DNA of 64,000 bases from Panopea generosa (taxonomy: Eukaryota; Mollusca; Bivalvia; Adapedonta; Hiatellidae): positions 13,608,041-13,672,040 of the forward strand of contig CM055902.1 of the NCBI GenBank assembly GCA_029582155.1, in the 5' to 3' direction. The notes under the pieces were generated by a model that was not told where the DNA came from, ran no database searches, and worked only from the letters and a program-made list of their open reading frames with translations. This document shows, piece by piece, positions 47,301-61,784 of this stretch. Within the stretch, counting starts at the first letter, position 1. Each line of letters starts with the position of its first letter. The translations under genes were made by a program, and so were the position numbers.

Positions 47301-48047
47301 CCAATGTTGGTTAATAGGTTGGTATGGGCTGGATTTGAATTACTCAAGTTACTTGGAAGTACGGACGGACGGACTTACAATCTCTCTATTCCGCTGCATC
47401 CTTCAGACGGGGGCATACAATGATTAATATTGTAAAAAAAATACTTTTACATTATTCTTTCATGATTGGCTATTTTCTGAGTAAATAATCAAAATTAAAA
47501 TTTTAACGAATTTAAACTAAGAATGATAGTAGTCCAATATATATACATATATAAGCAGGGAAGATATATAGACTTATTTTAACGAAAACGTCGTGGTTTG
47601 AGTTCATATATTTAATTGGCTTAACCTAAATACAGTCAAACCTGTGTAAGCAGACACCTCTATTGAGCTGCCACTTTTCTTAAGAAGCTTTATTTGCTAT
47701 TTCGCATTTATGTACTTCCAGAGCAAATTAACCTGTTTTAACAAACGACCTGTCTGTAAAAGGCCACTTTTGCTCCTTCCATTGACCGCTTACGACAGGT
47801 TTGACTCTATTAGATATTATTCTCGTATTTTTGCTTATTTACCCCGATCTCCATGCATTCCTGATGACATTTGTTCACACGTTCCATTTCTACAATCCAC
47901 AATTATCCATATACCATAGTAAAGCGAAACATCCACGCCTGCGATGCGTTCGTGCAACACCCACCAATATGGAAATATCGTCCCAAGGAGATGCAACAGA
48001 AATCCTACGAAAGAAGTTACCACGGCGATAACAGCAAGCCGAAACAT
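44384..48047 (-). CDS. Claudin/PMP22/EMP-superfamily four-transmembrane protein, complete
   Basis: Three exons (48047-47843, 47069-46926, 44700-44384) join in frame to 221 residues, a usual claudin-family length. Four hydrophobic segments lie near residues 4-30, 74-97, 105-128 and 149-172. The first extracellular loop carries the superfamily signature: W28/W29, then G45-I46-W47 (the GLW position), followed by C52 and C57. N54-G-T is an N-glycosylation sequon between the two cysteines. This family includes tight- or septate-junction claudins, PMP22/EMP proteins and calcium-channel gamma subunits; the sequence does not say which job this protein does. The tail (173-221) is charged, ends in EENS and lacks the usual claudin YV ending for PDZ domains. 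Intron 2 holds two tRNA-derived SINEs. The superfamily call is strong; the subfamily is unassigned and may be mollusc-specific. Confidence 0.82.
45655..45870 (+). mobile_element. tRNA-derived SINE, family 3, best copy
   Basis: GGTCCTTCATGGCCGAGTGGTCTAAGGCGCCGTC..GGTTCGAGTCTTGC is a Leu/Ser-like tRNA head. The body contains TTCTACTCAGATTCGTTCTGGGGTCTTCCTCCACC, very similar to the 32-bp minisatellite unit. It lies in intron 2 of the claudin-like gene. Confidence 0.82.
46018..46200 (+). mobile_element. tRNA-derived SINE, family 4, best copy
   Basis: GGGCGGTAGTCTAATGAATAGAGTGTTGGTCGCTCACGCC..GCGGGTTCGATTCCCC, body AACACTCAGTACTTGTTCTACCCAGGAAACGGACTCGAGAGCGG, tail GAGCTAAAATAAATTAG. Confidence 0.82.
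47632..47807. mobile_element. Short TIR element, ACAGTCAAAC ends (copy 2)
   Basis: ACAGTCAAACCTGTGTAAG ... CGACAGGTTTGACTCT; 176 bp; same internal order as 181-360 (TTTGCTATTTCGCATTTATG, GCAAATTAACCTGTTTTAA). In intron 1 of the claudin-like gene, 36 bp inside its donor. Confidence 0.68.
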
Positions 48048-50064
48048 ATTTCTTTCCTTTTAAAACATGCGATAACAGTATCTATTAGTGCTACTTGTAC
48101 CAAGCTGAACTACGATATGCGTTATACTTTTGATAACAAACTTGCACATAAACACACTATTAGGTTATATAACTACCTCAGTATAAAATGTCGATTCCCC
48201 TGCCAGACACATATCTAAAAACTCCGAAATATATGCCTCTTTACAGCGGGTTCAAAGTCAATACTATTTTTAACAGTGACCCTTCTAGGACGAGATATTT
48301 TAAAATACAGCGACAAAGGACACATTTGCCCTCAGCACAAAGCGGTTGATTTTATTTACGCCTATTATAAACTATTTTCAAAGGATTGCCGTCAAGCGCT
48401 AAGGTCCATAATTCCCCTTTGAAGCCTTTGAACTTGACATGCGTACCATCACAAATCTATCCAGTTGTATATCAAAACGCCAATTGCGATCCACCAACGT
48501 CACAATGCCATACTTAAACATCTACCCCTAAATCTGTATCGTATTTTGGGAACATGGTCGTCCTCAATAACACATTTTGCGACATGTTATAAATATTTGC
48601 AAAGACGGGTTATATGCCTTTTAAATGAGACCTATCGATCTTCTACATTTGGCCATAAAATCGTTTGTGCTGTCCTCTTCAAACGTTGTTGATAATGCTA
48701 CATTATCGTCTGTAAACCTCTCGACGATAAAGGGAATTATTTGTGTTTATTAGTTTATGGAGCCTTCGTGTTAAGATTGAGAATGCCCAGTCTACTCTGA
48801 CCGGTTTGTGGGACTCACTTTGGTACCGAATTCATCGGTAAAGTAATGTCAATAACGTTAATTGTTACGACTTGCCTACTGTTATGATATAACTTCAATG
48901 GGTACATTGTACTTATTCCAAATGACAGTTTCAAACAGTTTAAATCATTTGTGATCATGATTTCCACGGTACAAGTGTACGTTCCGCCGAGAAGGTGAAC
49001 TTTAAATGGAACGATATTTTAAGAAAGAAATCAAGTTTTGTTATATCACGTTAATTATATACGTAAATAACAAAAAATATTTTTCAGTTAGAATACTTTA
49101 GTCCACTTTTAGAGTTAACAAAAATTCAAGATGTAAAGTGGACTGATAACACATTAATTTACAGCAAAGACGATAAAACGTGCGACATATGGATATTTGA
49201 GCTGTCCATTATCCATCTATTATACAATCAGGGAATTTGAAAACACACCACTTACATACAGGTATTTTTATTGCAGAATATGTCATCCAATTTCAAAGAA
49301 AATAAATACGCAAAAACAATGACTAGCTTCACATCTTTCCTAAAATACACGCATGTTGAAAATATAGAGAGAATAAAAACAGTCTGTAAAGCTAGAATAA
49401 AGCAACATGAAGAACAATAGGGAACCATGCAACTTGATGAACGATTATTTTCATGTAACAGGGTCGTGCGGTAATCCTTTTTCTCTCTCATTTTCCCTTC
49501 TTTTCTTTTTTTCTTCTCACCCCAGCTCGTTTATTTTTCTATATTAAACTTATTTTTATATTACATTGACACATTTGAAATGGTGATATGAAAAATGCTT
49601 TAAAATTGATGTCGTAACTATGTGCTATCCGGAATAAAAACAAAATAAATTAAATAAAAAAAAGTAAACAACTTTTAACTAAAATCTCACCGAATTATTT
49701 AAGTCGCTGTCTCAATACAACTTACCCTCTACTTTGAGGTCGTCATGATTCGACAGGTCATATATAACAATGTAAACAGTTAGAAATGACTCCCGCGTTC
49801 TCCCATATCTCACCATAAACTGTAACCCTGATCGAACCCTACTTCTCCAACTCAGGATTTCCTTATTCTATATCAAGCTACGTCCATTCCCATACCAAGT
49901 TTCTCATGGCTTGGTAATGTACACTGTTAAACATGGAATTGTTTCAATGACCACGCAACTTTGTGAACCATAACATGACAGGGCAGGTCAACTACTTTAT
50001 TAAGGATTAAACCAAAACGATTACCGTTTTTCGTCAATAACTTTATCGTCCAGCTTTATCAAAA
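48048..50064. other. No gene recognised
   Basis: Unique-looking AT-rich DNA upstream of the claudin-like gene; its promoter should lie here but no confident TATA box or initiator was identified. Short frames (for example near 48465-48692) have no recognisable domain or splice context. Confidence 0.45.
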
Positions 50065-52432
50065 TATTGAAACATCGGATCTAGGTCGCCTACCATCTCA
50101 ATAATCGGATCTGACTAGCCAACCATGCCAAACATCGAATCTAGGTCGCCTACCATCTCAGTAATCGGATCTGACTCGCCAACCATGCTAAATATCTGAT
50201 TTAGATCGCCTGCAACACCAAAACGTCGAGCCTAGCTCGCCTACCACCCAAAACATCGGATCTAGGTCGCTGCCGTTTCCATCATCGGATCCGGATAGCC
50301 AATCATGCCCAACATCGGATCTAGGTTGCCTATCGTCTCAATCATCAGATCCGGCTCGCCAACGATGCATAACATCGGATCTAGGTCGCATACCGTCTCA
50401 ATCATCGGATCCGGCTCGCCAGCTATGCCAAACAAAGGATCTATGTCCCTACCCTCTCAATCATCGGATCCGGCTCGCCAACCACCCAAACATCGGTTCT
50501 AGGTCGCTACCGTTTCAATCATTGGATCCGGCTCGCCAACCATGCCAAACATAGGACCTATGTCGCTACCCTCTCAATCATCGGATCCGGCTCGCCATCC
50601 ACCCAAAAATCGGATATAGGTCGCTATCGTCTCAATCAGCGGTTCCAGCTCGCCAACCATGCCAAACATCGGATCTAGGTCGCTACATTCTCAATCATCA
50701 GATCCGGTTTGCCAACCATGCCAAACATAGGTTCTATGTCGCTATCCTCTCAGTAATCGGATCTGGTTCGTCAGTGATGCAAAACAAAATATATAGGTAG
50801 CTTCCCTCTCAATCGTCGGATCCGGCTCACCAACCATGTCAAACATAGGATCTAGGTTGCATACTGTCTAAATCATCGGATCCAGCTCGCCAACCATGCC
50901 AACCATCTGATCTAGGTCGCTACCCTCTCAGTCATCAGATCCGGCTCGTCAATGATGAAAAACATCGAATCTAAGTAGCTACCCTCTCTATCGTCGGATC
51001 CGGCTCGCCAACCATGCCAAACATAGGATCTAGGTTGGATACTGTCTCAATAATCGGATCCACCTCGCCAACCATGCCAACCATCTGATCTAGGTCGCTA
51101 CCCTCTCAGTCATCAGATCCGGCACGTCAATGATGCAAAACATCAGATCTAGATCGCTACCCTCACAATCATCAGACCCGGCTCGTCAATGATGCAAAAC
51201 ATCGGATCTAGGTAGCTACCCTCTCAGTCATCAGATCTGGTTCGGCAATGATGCAAAACATCGGATCTAGGTAGCTACCCTCTCAATCATCAGATCTGGC
51301 TCGGCAATGATGCAAAATATCGGATCTAGGTAGCTACCCTCTCAATCATCGGATCTGGTTCGTCAATGATACAAAACATCGGATCTACATAGCTACCCTC
51401 TCAATCATCGGATCCGGCTCGTCAATGATGCAAAACATCGGATCTAGGTTGCTACCCTCTCAATCATCGGATCTGGCTCGTCAATGATACAAAACATCGG
51501 ATCTAGGTAGCTACCCTTTCAATCATCAGATCCGGGTCGTCAATGATGCAAAACATCGGATCTAGGTCGCTACCCTGTCAATCATCGGATCTGGCTCGTC
51601 AATGATGCAAAACATCGGTCCTAGGTTGCTACCCTCTCAATCATCAGATCCGGCTCGTGAGTGATGCAAAACATCTGATCTAGGTCGCTACCCTCTCAGT
51701 CATCGGATCTGGCACGTCAATGATACAAAACATCGGATCTAGGTAGCTATCCTCTCAATCATCGGATCTGGCTCGTCAATGATGCAAAACATCGGATCTA
51801 GGTAGCTACCCTCTCAATCATCGGATCTGTCTCATCAATGATGCAAAACATCGAATCTAGGTCGCTACCCTCTCAATTATCGGATCCGTCTCGCCGACCA
51901 TGCCAATCATAGGTTCTATGTCGCTATCCTCTCAGTAATCGGATCCAGTTCGCCAGTGATGCAAAACAAAGGATATAGGTAGCTACCCTCTCTATAGTCG
52001 GATCCGGCTCGCCAACCATGCCAAACATAGGATCTAGGTTGCATACTGTCTCAATAATCGGCTCCACCTCTCCAACCATGCCAACCATCTGATCTAGGTC
52101 GCTACCCTCTCAGTCATCAGATCCGGCACGTCAATGATGCAAAACATCAGATCTAGATCGCTACCCTCTCAATCATCAGATCCGGCTCGTCAATGATGAA
52201 AAACATCGAATCTAGGTAGCTACCCTCTCAATCATCGGATCTGGCTCGTCAATGATGCAAAACATCGGATCTAGGTAGCTACCCTCTCAATCATCGGATC
52301 TGGCTCGTCAATGATACAAAACATCGGATCTAGGTAGCTACCCTCTCAATCATCGGATCTGGTTTGTCAATGATACAAAACATCGGATCTAGGTAGCTAC
52401 CCTCTCAACCATCAGATCCTGTTCGTCAACAT
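50065..52432. repeat. 59-bp dimeric satellite (array A, left)
   Basis: About 40 copies of a dimer: CATCGGATCTAGGTCGCTACCCTCTCAAT joined to CATCGGATCCGGCTCGTCAATGATGCAAAA. Both halves begin CATCGGATC, so the unit arose by doubling of a roughly 30-bp monomer. The related monomeric form is at 57475-58835. Confidence 0.93.
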
Positions 52433-53440
52433 TTTATTATGTTAATGCTATGTTAGAAGTAGTTGAATACTTTAGTTATTTAGGAATCAAGTTTAATTAT
52501 ATTAGTCAAGATATATTTGCGACCAGGTAAGACGAGCCATGTTTTCTTTATTAAAACAGCCAGATGGCTTAAACTTTGCATTGATTTGCAACTGCACTTA
52601 TTTGATTTCATGATAACGCCTATTTTACTTTATTATTCTGAAGTCTGTGTTGCGAAAATGTAAATATTGTAAATCAATTTCAATTGAAATATTTAAAATG
52701 TTATTAAATGTTAAAGAGTACACACCCAACAAACTGGTTTGGTGTGAACTTGGTATATTACCGTTACATATTATTAAGTTTAGAGTTTTTAACTACTTGT
52801 GCAAAGTAGTTAATGATAGGCAAGACAGAATCAGTAATTTGCTGTATAATCTAACGTTTTAACTGTTTGAAGTATTATAAAACTTAGAATTAATGACCAA
52901 TATGTACAGTTATGGAACAGTCAAATAGATGAACCACGAAAGTGTAAACACTACAAACTTTTCAAATCAACATTTGAGTTAGAAAATATTTTAAATTGCT
53001 ACCTTTTGTCATTTCAGATGTTGCAATAATACCCTTTGAAATGGATATTTTGTATGGTATTGAAAATAATAGAAGATACTGTCATTTATATGTAAAACTA
53101 ATGTCATAGAGGTTGAATTCCATTATATTTTAATTGTGTCCACTTTAACTCCGGTAGAAAGAAATACACTGCCAAGGCTTAGGGTAGACCAATCATATAA
53201 ACATTCAAAACATGTTTCAAAGTAGTGATACAAACTTTCTGATGAAGATCATAATTTTTGTTAAAAAAAAACAAGTTCTTTGGTAATTCTATTACTTTCC
53301 TTACATTACATTATACTGTATGTGTTTCGAATTACAACATTATGATACCAATATAAGATTTAGTGACGTCTAACTTCATTAGTATGATGGTTCATATCTA
53401 GTAAATACGCACCAATCAGTTACTTAAGTTGATATTTATG
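52431..53440 (+). pseudogene. Decayed LINE reverse-transcriptase C-terminal region
   Basis: Reading across stops and frameshifts, peptides typical of the end of a non-LTR reverse transcriptase appear in order: VEYFSYLGIKF, then a segment with LQLHLFDFMITPILLY and SEVC, then EYTPNKLVWCELGILPL, then KVVNDRQDRISNLLYNL, then KLFKSTFELENILNCYL, then VERNTLPRL. This matches the usual thumb/C-terminal order in such elements. The nucleotide sequence from about 53130 also matches the element at 10985-11398. It is 5'-truncated and has at least two frame breaks. Confidence 0.8.
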
Positions 53441-56400
53441 TTTATAAATAGTTAATATTCTCCTGTCAGTGTTTGTACTACTTGTACATTCATGTAGTTC
53501 ATTCCATGTTTATAACTAGTCAGTATTCAACTGTCACTGTTTGTACTACTAGTATATACACGTAGTTCATTCATTGTTTATAACTAGTCAGTATTCTCCT
53601 GTCACTGTTTGTACTACTAGTATATACACGTAGTTCATTCATTGTTTATAACTAGTCAGTATTCTCCTGTCACTGTTTGTACTACTAGTATATACATGTA
53701 GTTCATTCTATGTTTATAACTAGTCAGTATTCTCCTGTCACTGTTTGTACTACTAGTATATATATGTAGTTAATTCCATGTTTATAACTAGTCAGTATTC
53801 TCCTGCCACTGTTTGTACTACTAGTATATACATGTAGTTCATTCCATGTTTATAACTAGTCAGTTTTCTCCTCCAACTGTTGGTACTACTAGTATATTCA
53901 TGTAGTTCTTTCCATGTTTATAACTAGTCAGTATTCTCCTGCCACTGTTTGTACTACTATACATGTAGTTCATTCCATGTTTATAACTAGTCAGTATTCT
54001 CCTGCAACTGTTTGTACTACTAGTATATACATATTGTTCATTCAATGTTTATAACTAGTCAATATGACATGTAGTTCATTCCATGTTTATAACTAGTCAG
54101 AATTCTCATGTCACTGTTTGTACTTCTAGTATATACATGTCGTTCATTCTATGTTTATAACAGTATTCTCCTGTCACTGTTTGTACTACTAGTATATACA
54201 TGTTGTTCATTCTATGTTTATAACTAGTCAGTATCCTCCTGTCACTGTTTGTACTACTTGTATATACATGCTGTTCATTCTATGTTTATAACTAGTCAGT
54301 ATTCTCCTGTCACTGTTTGTACTACTAATATATACACGTAGTTCATTCTATGTTTATAACTAGTCAGTATTCTCCTGTCACTGTTTGTACTTCTAGTATA
54401 TACATGTAGTTCATTCTATGTTTATAACTAGTCAGTATTCTCCTGTCACTGTTTGTAATACTAGTATATACATGCAGCTCATTCCATATTTATAACTAGT
54501 CAGTATTCTCCTGTCACTGTTTGTACTACTAGTATATACATGCTGTTCATTCTATGTTTATAACTAGTCAGTATTCTCCTGTCACTGTTTGTACTACTAG
54601 TATATACATGTTGTTCATTCTATGTTCATAACTAGTCAGTATTCTCATGTCACTGTTTGTACTATTAATATATGCATTGAGTTCATTCTATGTTTATAAC
54701 TAGTAAGTATTCTCCTGTCACAGTTTGTACTACTATTATATGCATGTAGATCATTCTATGTTTATAACTAGTCAGTATTCTCCTGTCACTGTTTGTACTA
54801 CTAGTATATACATGTAGTTCATTTTATGTTTATAACTAGTCAGTATTCTCCTGTCACTGTTTGTAATACTAGTATATACATGTAGTTCATTCCATGTTTA
54901 TAACTAGTCAGTATTCTCCTGCCACTGTTTGTACTACTAGTATATACATGTAGTTCATTCCATGTTTATAACTAGTCAGTTTTCTCCTGCAACTGTTGGT
55001 ATTACTAGTATATTTATGTAGTTCATTCCATGTTTATAACTAGTCTGTATTCTCCTGTCACTGTTTGTACTATTAGTATATACATATTGTTCATTCCATA
55101 TTTATAACAAGTCAATATTACATGTAGTTCATTCCATGTTTATAACTAGTCAGTATTCTCCTGCAACTGTTTGTACTACTAGTATATACATATTGTTCAT
55201 TCCATGTTTATAACTAGTCAATATGACATGTAGTTCATTCCATGTTGATAACTAGTCAGCATTCTCATGTCACTGTTTGTTCTACTAGTATATACATGTC
55301 GTTCATTCTATGTTTATAACAGTATTCTCCTGTCACTGTTTGTACTACTAGTATATACATGTTGTTCATTCTATGTTTATAACTAGTCAGTATTCTCCTG
55401 TCACTGTTTGTACTACTAGTATATACATGCTGTTCATTCTCTGTTTATAACTAGTCAGTATTCTCCTGTCACTGTTTGTACTACTAGTATATACATGTTG
55501 TTCATTCTATGTTTATAACTTATCAGTATTCTCCTGTCACTGTTTGTACTACTAATATATACATGTAGTTCATTCTATGTTTATAACTAGTCAGTATTCT
55601 CCTGTCACTGTTTGTACTACTAGTATATACATGTTGTTCATTCTATGATTTTAACTAGTCTGTATCCTCCTGTCACTGTTTGTACTACTAGTATGTACAT
55701 GTAGTTCATTCTATGTTCATAACTAGTCAGTATTCTCCTGTCACTGTTTGTAATACTAGTATGTACATGTAGTTCATTCCATGTTTATAACTAGTCAGTA
55801 TTCTCCTGTCACTGTTTGTACTACTAGTATATACATGTAGTTCATTCCATGTTTATAACCAGTCAGTATTCTCCTGTCACTGTTTGTTCTACTAGTATAT
55901 ACATGTAGTTCATTCCATGTTTATAACTAGTCAGTATTCTCCTGCCAATGTTTGTAATACTAGTATATACATGTAGTTCATTCTATGTTTATAACTAGTC
56001 AGTATTCTTCTGCCACTGTTTGTACAACTAGTATATACATGTAGTTCATTCTATGTTTATAAGTAGTCAGTAGTCTCCTGTCACTGTTTGTACTACTTGT
56101 ATATACATGTAGTTCAGTCCATGTTTATAACTAGCCAGTATTCTCCTACGACTGTTTGCACTACTAGTGTATATATGTAGTTCATTTTATGTTTATAACT
56201 AGTTAGTATTATCCTGCCACTGTTTGTACTACAAGTATATACATGTTGTTCATTCTTTGTTTATAACTAGTCAGTATTCTCCTGTCACTGTTTGCACTTC
56301 TAGTATAAACATGTAGTTCATTCTATGTTTATAACTAGTCAGTATTCTCCTGTCACTGTTTGTACTACTAGTATATACATGTAGTTCATTCTATGATAAT

Positions 56401-57410
56401 AACAAGTCAGTATTCTACTGTCACTGTTTGTACTACTAGTATATACATGCAGTTCATTCCATATTGATAACTAGTCAGTATTCTCCTGTCACTGTTTGTA
56501 CTACTAGTATATACATGTTGTTCATTCTATGTTTATAACTAGTCAGTATTCTCCTGTCACTATTTGTACTACTAGTATATACATGTTGTTCATTCTATGT
56601 TCATAACTAGTCAGTATTCTCATGTCACTGTTTGTACTACTAATATATGCATTTAGTTCATTCTATGTTTATAACTAGTCAGTATTCTCCTGTCACTATT
56701 TGTACTACTAGTATATGCATGTAGATCATTCTATGTTTATAACTAGTCAGTATTCTCCTGTCACTGTTTGTACTACTAGTATATCCATGTAGTTCATTCT
56801 ATGTTTATAACTAGTCAGTATTCTTCTGCCACTGTTTGTACTACTAGTATATGCATTTAGTTCATTTTATGTGTATAACTAGTCAGTATTCTCCTGTTAC
56901 TGTTTGTACTACCGGTATATGCATGTAGTTCATTCTATGTTTATCACTAGTCAGTATTCTCCTGTCACTGTTTGTACTACTAGTATATGCATGTAGTTCA
57001 TTCTATGTTTATAACTAGTCTGTATTCTCCTGTCGCTGTTTGTACTACTAGTATATACATGTAGTTCATTCTATGTTGATAATTAGTCAGTATTCTTCTG
57101 CCACTGTTTGTACTACTAGTATATAGTTCATTATATGTTAATAACTAGTCAGTATTCTCATGTCACTGTTTGTACTACTAGTATATACATATCGTTCATT
57201 CTATGTTTATAACAGTATTCTCCTGTCACTGTTTGAATACTAGTATATACATGTTGTTCATTCTATGTTTATAACTAGTCAGTATTCTCCTGTCACTATT
57301 TGTACTACTTGTATATACATTTTGTTCATTCTATGTTTATAATTAGTCAGTATTCTCCTGTCACTGTTTGTACTACTAGTATATACATGTAGTTCATTCT
57401 ATGTTTATTA
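53441..57410. repeat. 68-bp minisatellite grown from a LINE 3' UTR (array B)
   Basis: Close to 58 copies of TTCATTCTATGTTTATAACTAGTCAGTATTCTCCTGTCACTGTTTGTACTACTAGTATATACATGTAG, with a few shortened copies. It sits exactly where the related LINE at 10985-11398 has one copy of the same motif in its 3' UTR. Confidence 0.95.
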
Positions 57411-57474
57411 ATTTGCTGCTGTATATAACTGATGCCCTTATGGGCCTAGTTGCTGAAAAAAACTTGAAACTCAA
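57411..57474 (+). mobile_element. LINE 3' terminus
   Basis: CTGATGCCCTTATGGGCCTAGTTGCTGAAAAAAACTTGAAACT is nearly identical to the terminus at 10985-11030 (reverse strand). It closes the element that opens at 52431. Confidence 0.82.
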
Positions 57475-58835
57475 ACAACGGATCTAGATCCCGTATCATC
57501 CAAAACATTGAATTTAAGTCGCCATCCATTCCAAACATCGGACCTAGGTCCGGTATCATCCTAAACATTGAAATTAAGTCGCCATCCATTCCAAACATCG
57601 GACCTAGGTCCTGTATCATCCCAAACATTGAATATAAGTCGCTATCCATTCCAAACATCGGACCTAGCTCGCAAGAAAACCGAAACCTCGGATTATGTCA
57701 CATCCCATTCCATCGAATCCAGTTCGCAGGAGAACCGAAACATCGGATCTAGTTCGTCTACCTATCCAACCATCGAATCTAGCTTGCCTATCACCCCAAA
57801 ATTTTAGCTAGGCCGCTTGCCCAAACACGAGGTCTAGGACGCTTACCATACCAAACATCTGACCTAACTCGCCTACCACCAAAACATCGGATCTAGTTCG
57901 TCTGCCACCCATACATCGGATCTAGCTCGCCTACCACCCAAACATCGGATCTAGCTCGCCTGCCACCCAAACATCGGATCTAGCTCGCCTTCTATCCTAA
58001 AGATCGAATCTAGCTCGACTGCGATCCCAAACAGCAAATCAAGCTCGCCTGCCACCCCAAACATTGGATCTAGCTCGCCTGCCACCCCAAACATCGGATC
58101 TAGCTCGCCTACCACCCAAACATCGGATCTAGCTCGCCTTCTATTCTAACATCGGATCTAGCTCGCCTGCTATCCCAAACAGCAGATCTAGCTCGCCTGC
58201 TACCCCAAACATTGGATCTTGCTCGCCTGCCCCCCCCCCCCCACCCCCACCGAAACATCGGATCTAGCTCGTCTGCCACCCCAAACATCGGAACTAGCTC
58301 GCCTGCCATCCCAAAAAATCGGATCTAGCTCGCCTACCACTCCAAACATTGGATCTATCTCGCCTTCTATCCTAAACAACGGGTCTAGCTAGCTGCTACC
58401 CAGATATTGGATCTAGCTGGCTTTCTACCCTAAACATCGGATCTAGCTCTCCTGCTATCCCAAACAGCAGATCTAGCTCGCCTGCCACCCCAAACATTGG
58501 ATCTAGCTCGCTTTCTATCCTTAACATAGGATCTAGCTCGCCTGCTATCCCAAACAGCAGATCTAGCTCGCCTGCCAACCCAAACATTGGATCTAGCTCG
58601 CCTGCCACCTAAAACATCGGATCTAGCTCGCCTTCTATCCGTAACATCTGATCTAGCTCGCCTGCTATCCCAAACAGCAGATCTAGCTCGCCTTTCACCC
58701 CAAACATTGGATCTAGCTCGCCTGCCACCCCAAACATCTGATCTAGCTCGTCTTCCACCCTAAACATCGGAGCTAGCTCGCCTGCCACCCCCAAAAATCG
58801 GATCTAGCTCGTCTGCTATCCCAAACATCTCGCCT
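57475..58835. repeat. 30-bp satellite (array A, right)
   Basis: Copies of CATCGGATCTAGCTCGCCTGCCACCCCAAA. The first few units (57475-57660) form a 60-bp dimer (CGGACCTAGGTCC.. + CATTGAATTTAAGTCGCCATCC..). Minus-strand frames such as (GELDPMFGVA)n are by-products. A poly-C run sits at 58230-58242. Confidence 0.92.
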
Positions 58836-58859
58836 TTCATTTTCCAAAATCAAATGTTG

Positions 58860-60985
<2,126 letters not shown>

Positions 60986-61119
60986 ATGGCGTCTTCAAGC
61001 ACCGCGTTTGACCCGCAGTACAAAGATGCTTTTATTGATACGGTTATTAATAACAATGGCAAGATGAGCCTGCTTACCAGCAAATGGGACTATGTCCACC
61101 ACTTTACTTTTCTAAACAG
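60986..61119 (+). CDS. Probable first coding exon of an unidentified gene
   Basis: An ATG opens 44 codons plus two bases, beginning MASSSTAFDPQYKDAFIDTV and ending in AAACAG|GTAAAT, a good donor. The peptide has balanced, non-repetitive composition (DPQYKDAF, NNNGKMSLL, KWDYVHHFTFLN), unlike the repeat-derived frames around it. No convincing second exon appears between 61120 and 64000, so the gene would continue past the window end. I do not recognise the family and assign no function. It could be a chance frame, but the composition plus a correctly placed donor argue for a real exon. Confidence 0.45.
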
Positions 61120-61389
61120 GTAAATATATCGATTTTCATTTACAACAACAATTTTTGACACATCTGTAAATGTTTGTCAAGTGAATGTCAGATGAGATAA
61201 TCAATGTCAATTGTGTAAACAAATATGCCTCTTTTACGTATATTTTAGATATGTTTGTACATCCACCGCATGAAATTTTTCACATAAACAACTAGTAAAT
61301 GATTAATTTATTGATTTGTTTAATTCATACTAAGGGGAAATCTGGCACAATTTTTCAATAAAGAGAGACAACTGTAATGTAGAAACTTG

Positions 61390-61512
61390 ATATCGAAGAC
61401 GTAGTAATGTAAAGAGTGGATACCCTTGTTATGAACATTGTATGCAATGTAATTTTCTTGGTGTGTGAGTACAGCGTGCTTACTGACACCGTGAACACCT
61501 ATTGCTTGACAG
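61390..61512. repeat. Direct repeat, copy 1 (GTGTGTGAGTACAGCGTGC)
   Basis: AATGTAAAGAGTGGATACCCTTGTTATGAACATTGTATG..CTTGGTGTGTGAGTACAGCGTGCTTACTGACACCGTGAACACCTATTGC recurs at 63893-64000 with small differences. Family unknown. Confidence 0.75.
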
Positions 61513-61784
61513 ACAATTAACAAGCGGTTAGATCCGGTCACCGTTGTTCTAACCCTTTCGTGTTCCTATTCAGATGTAATATATCGTATAAATCAAGATA
61601 ATCAAACGTCACACTGTGGTCTAGGACTTCATGTGAAATAAACGAGTTGTTTAAAAAATTCTAACCGTTTCATTGCCTTGATAATAGAATTGGGTTGCAA
61701 TTAAAGACTAGAGAAACAACTAGCCTTTAAAGTGCTGAAATAACAGAAAAAACAACATTTGAATAAACTATACCAAATTATCTC

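Noticed and set aside
50065..52432. CRISPR array
   Set aside because: Units are contiguous with no unique spacers, and the host is a eukaryote; it is a satellite. The same reasoning applies to the arrays at 53441-57410 and 30038-31520.
58109..58794. GELDPMFGVA-type repeat protein on the minus strand
   Set aside because: Translation of the 30-bp satellite; the frame is broken wherever unit length varies.
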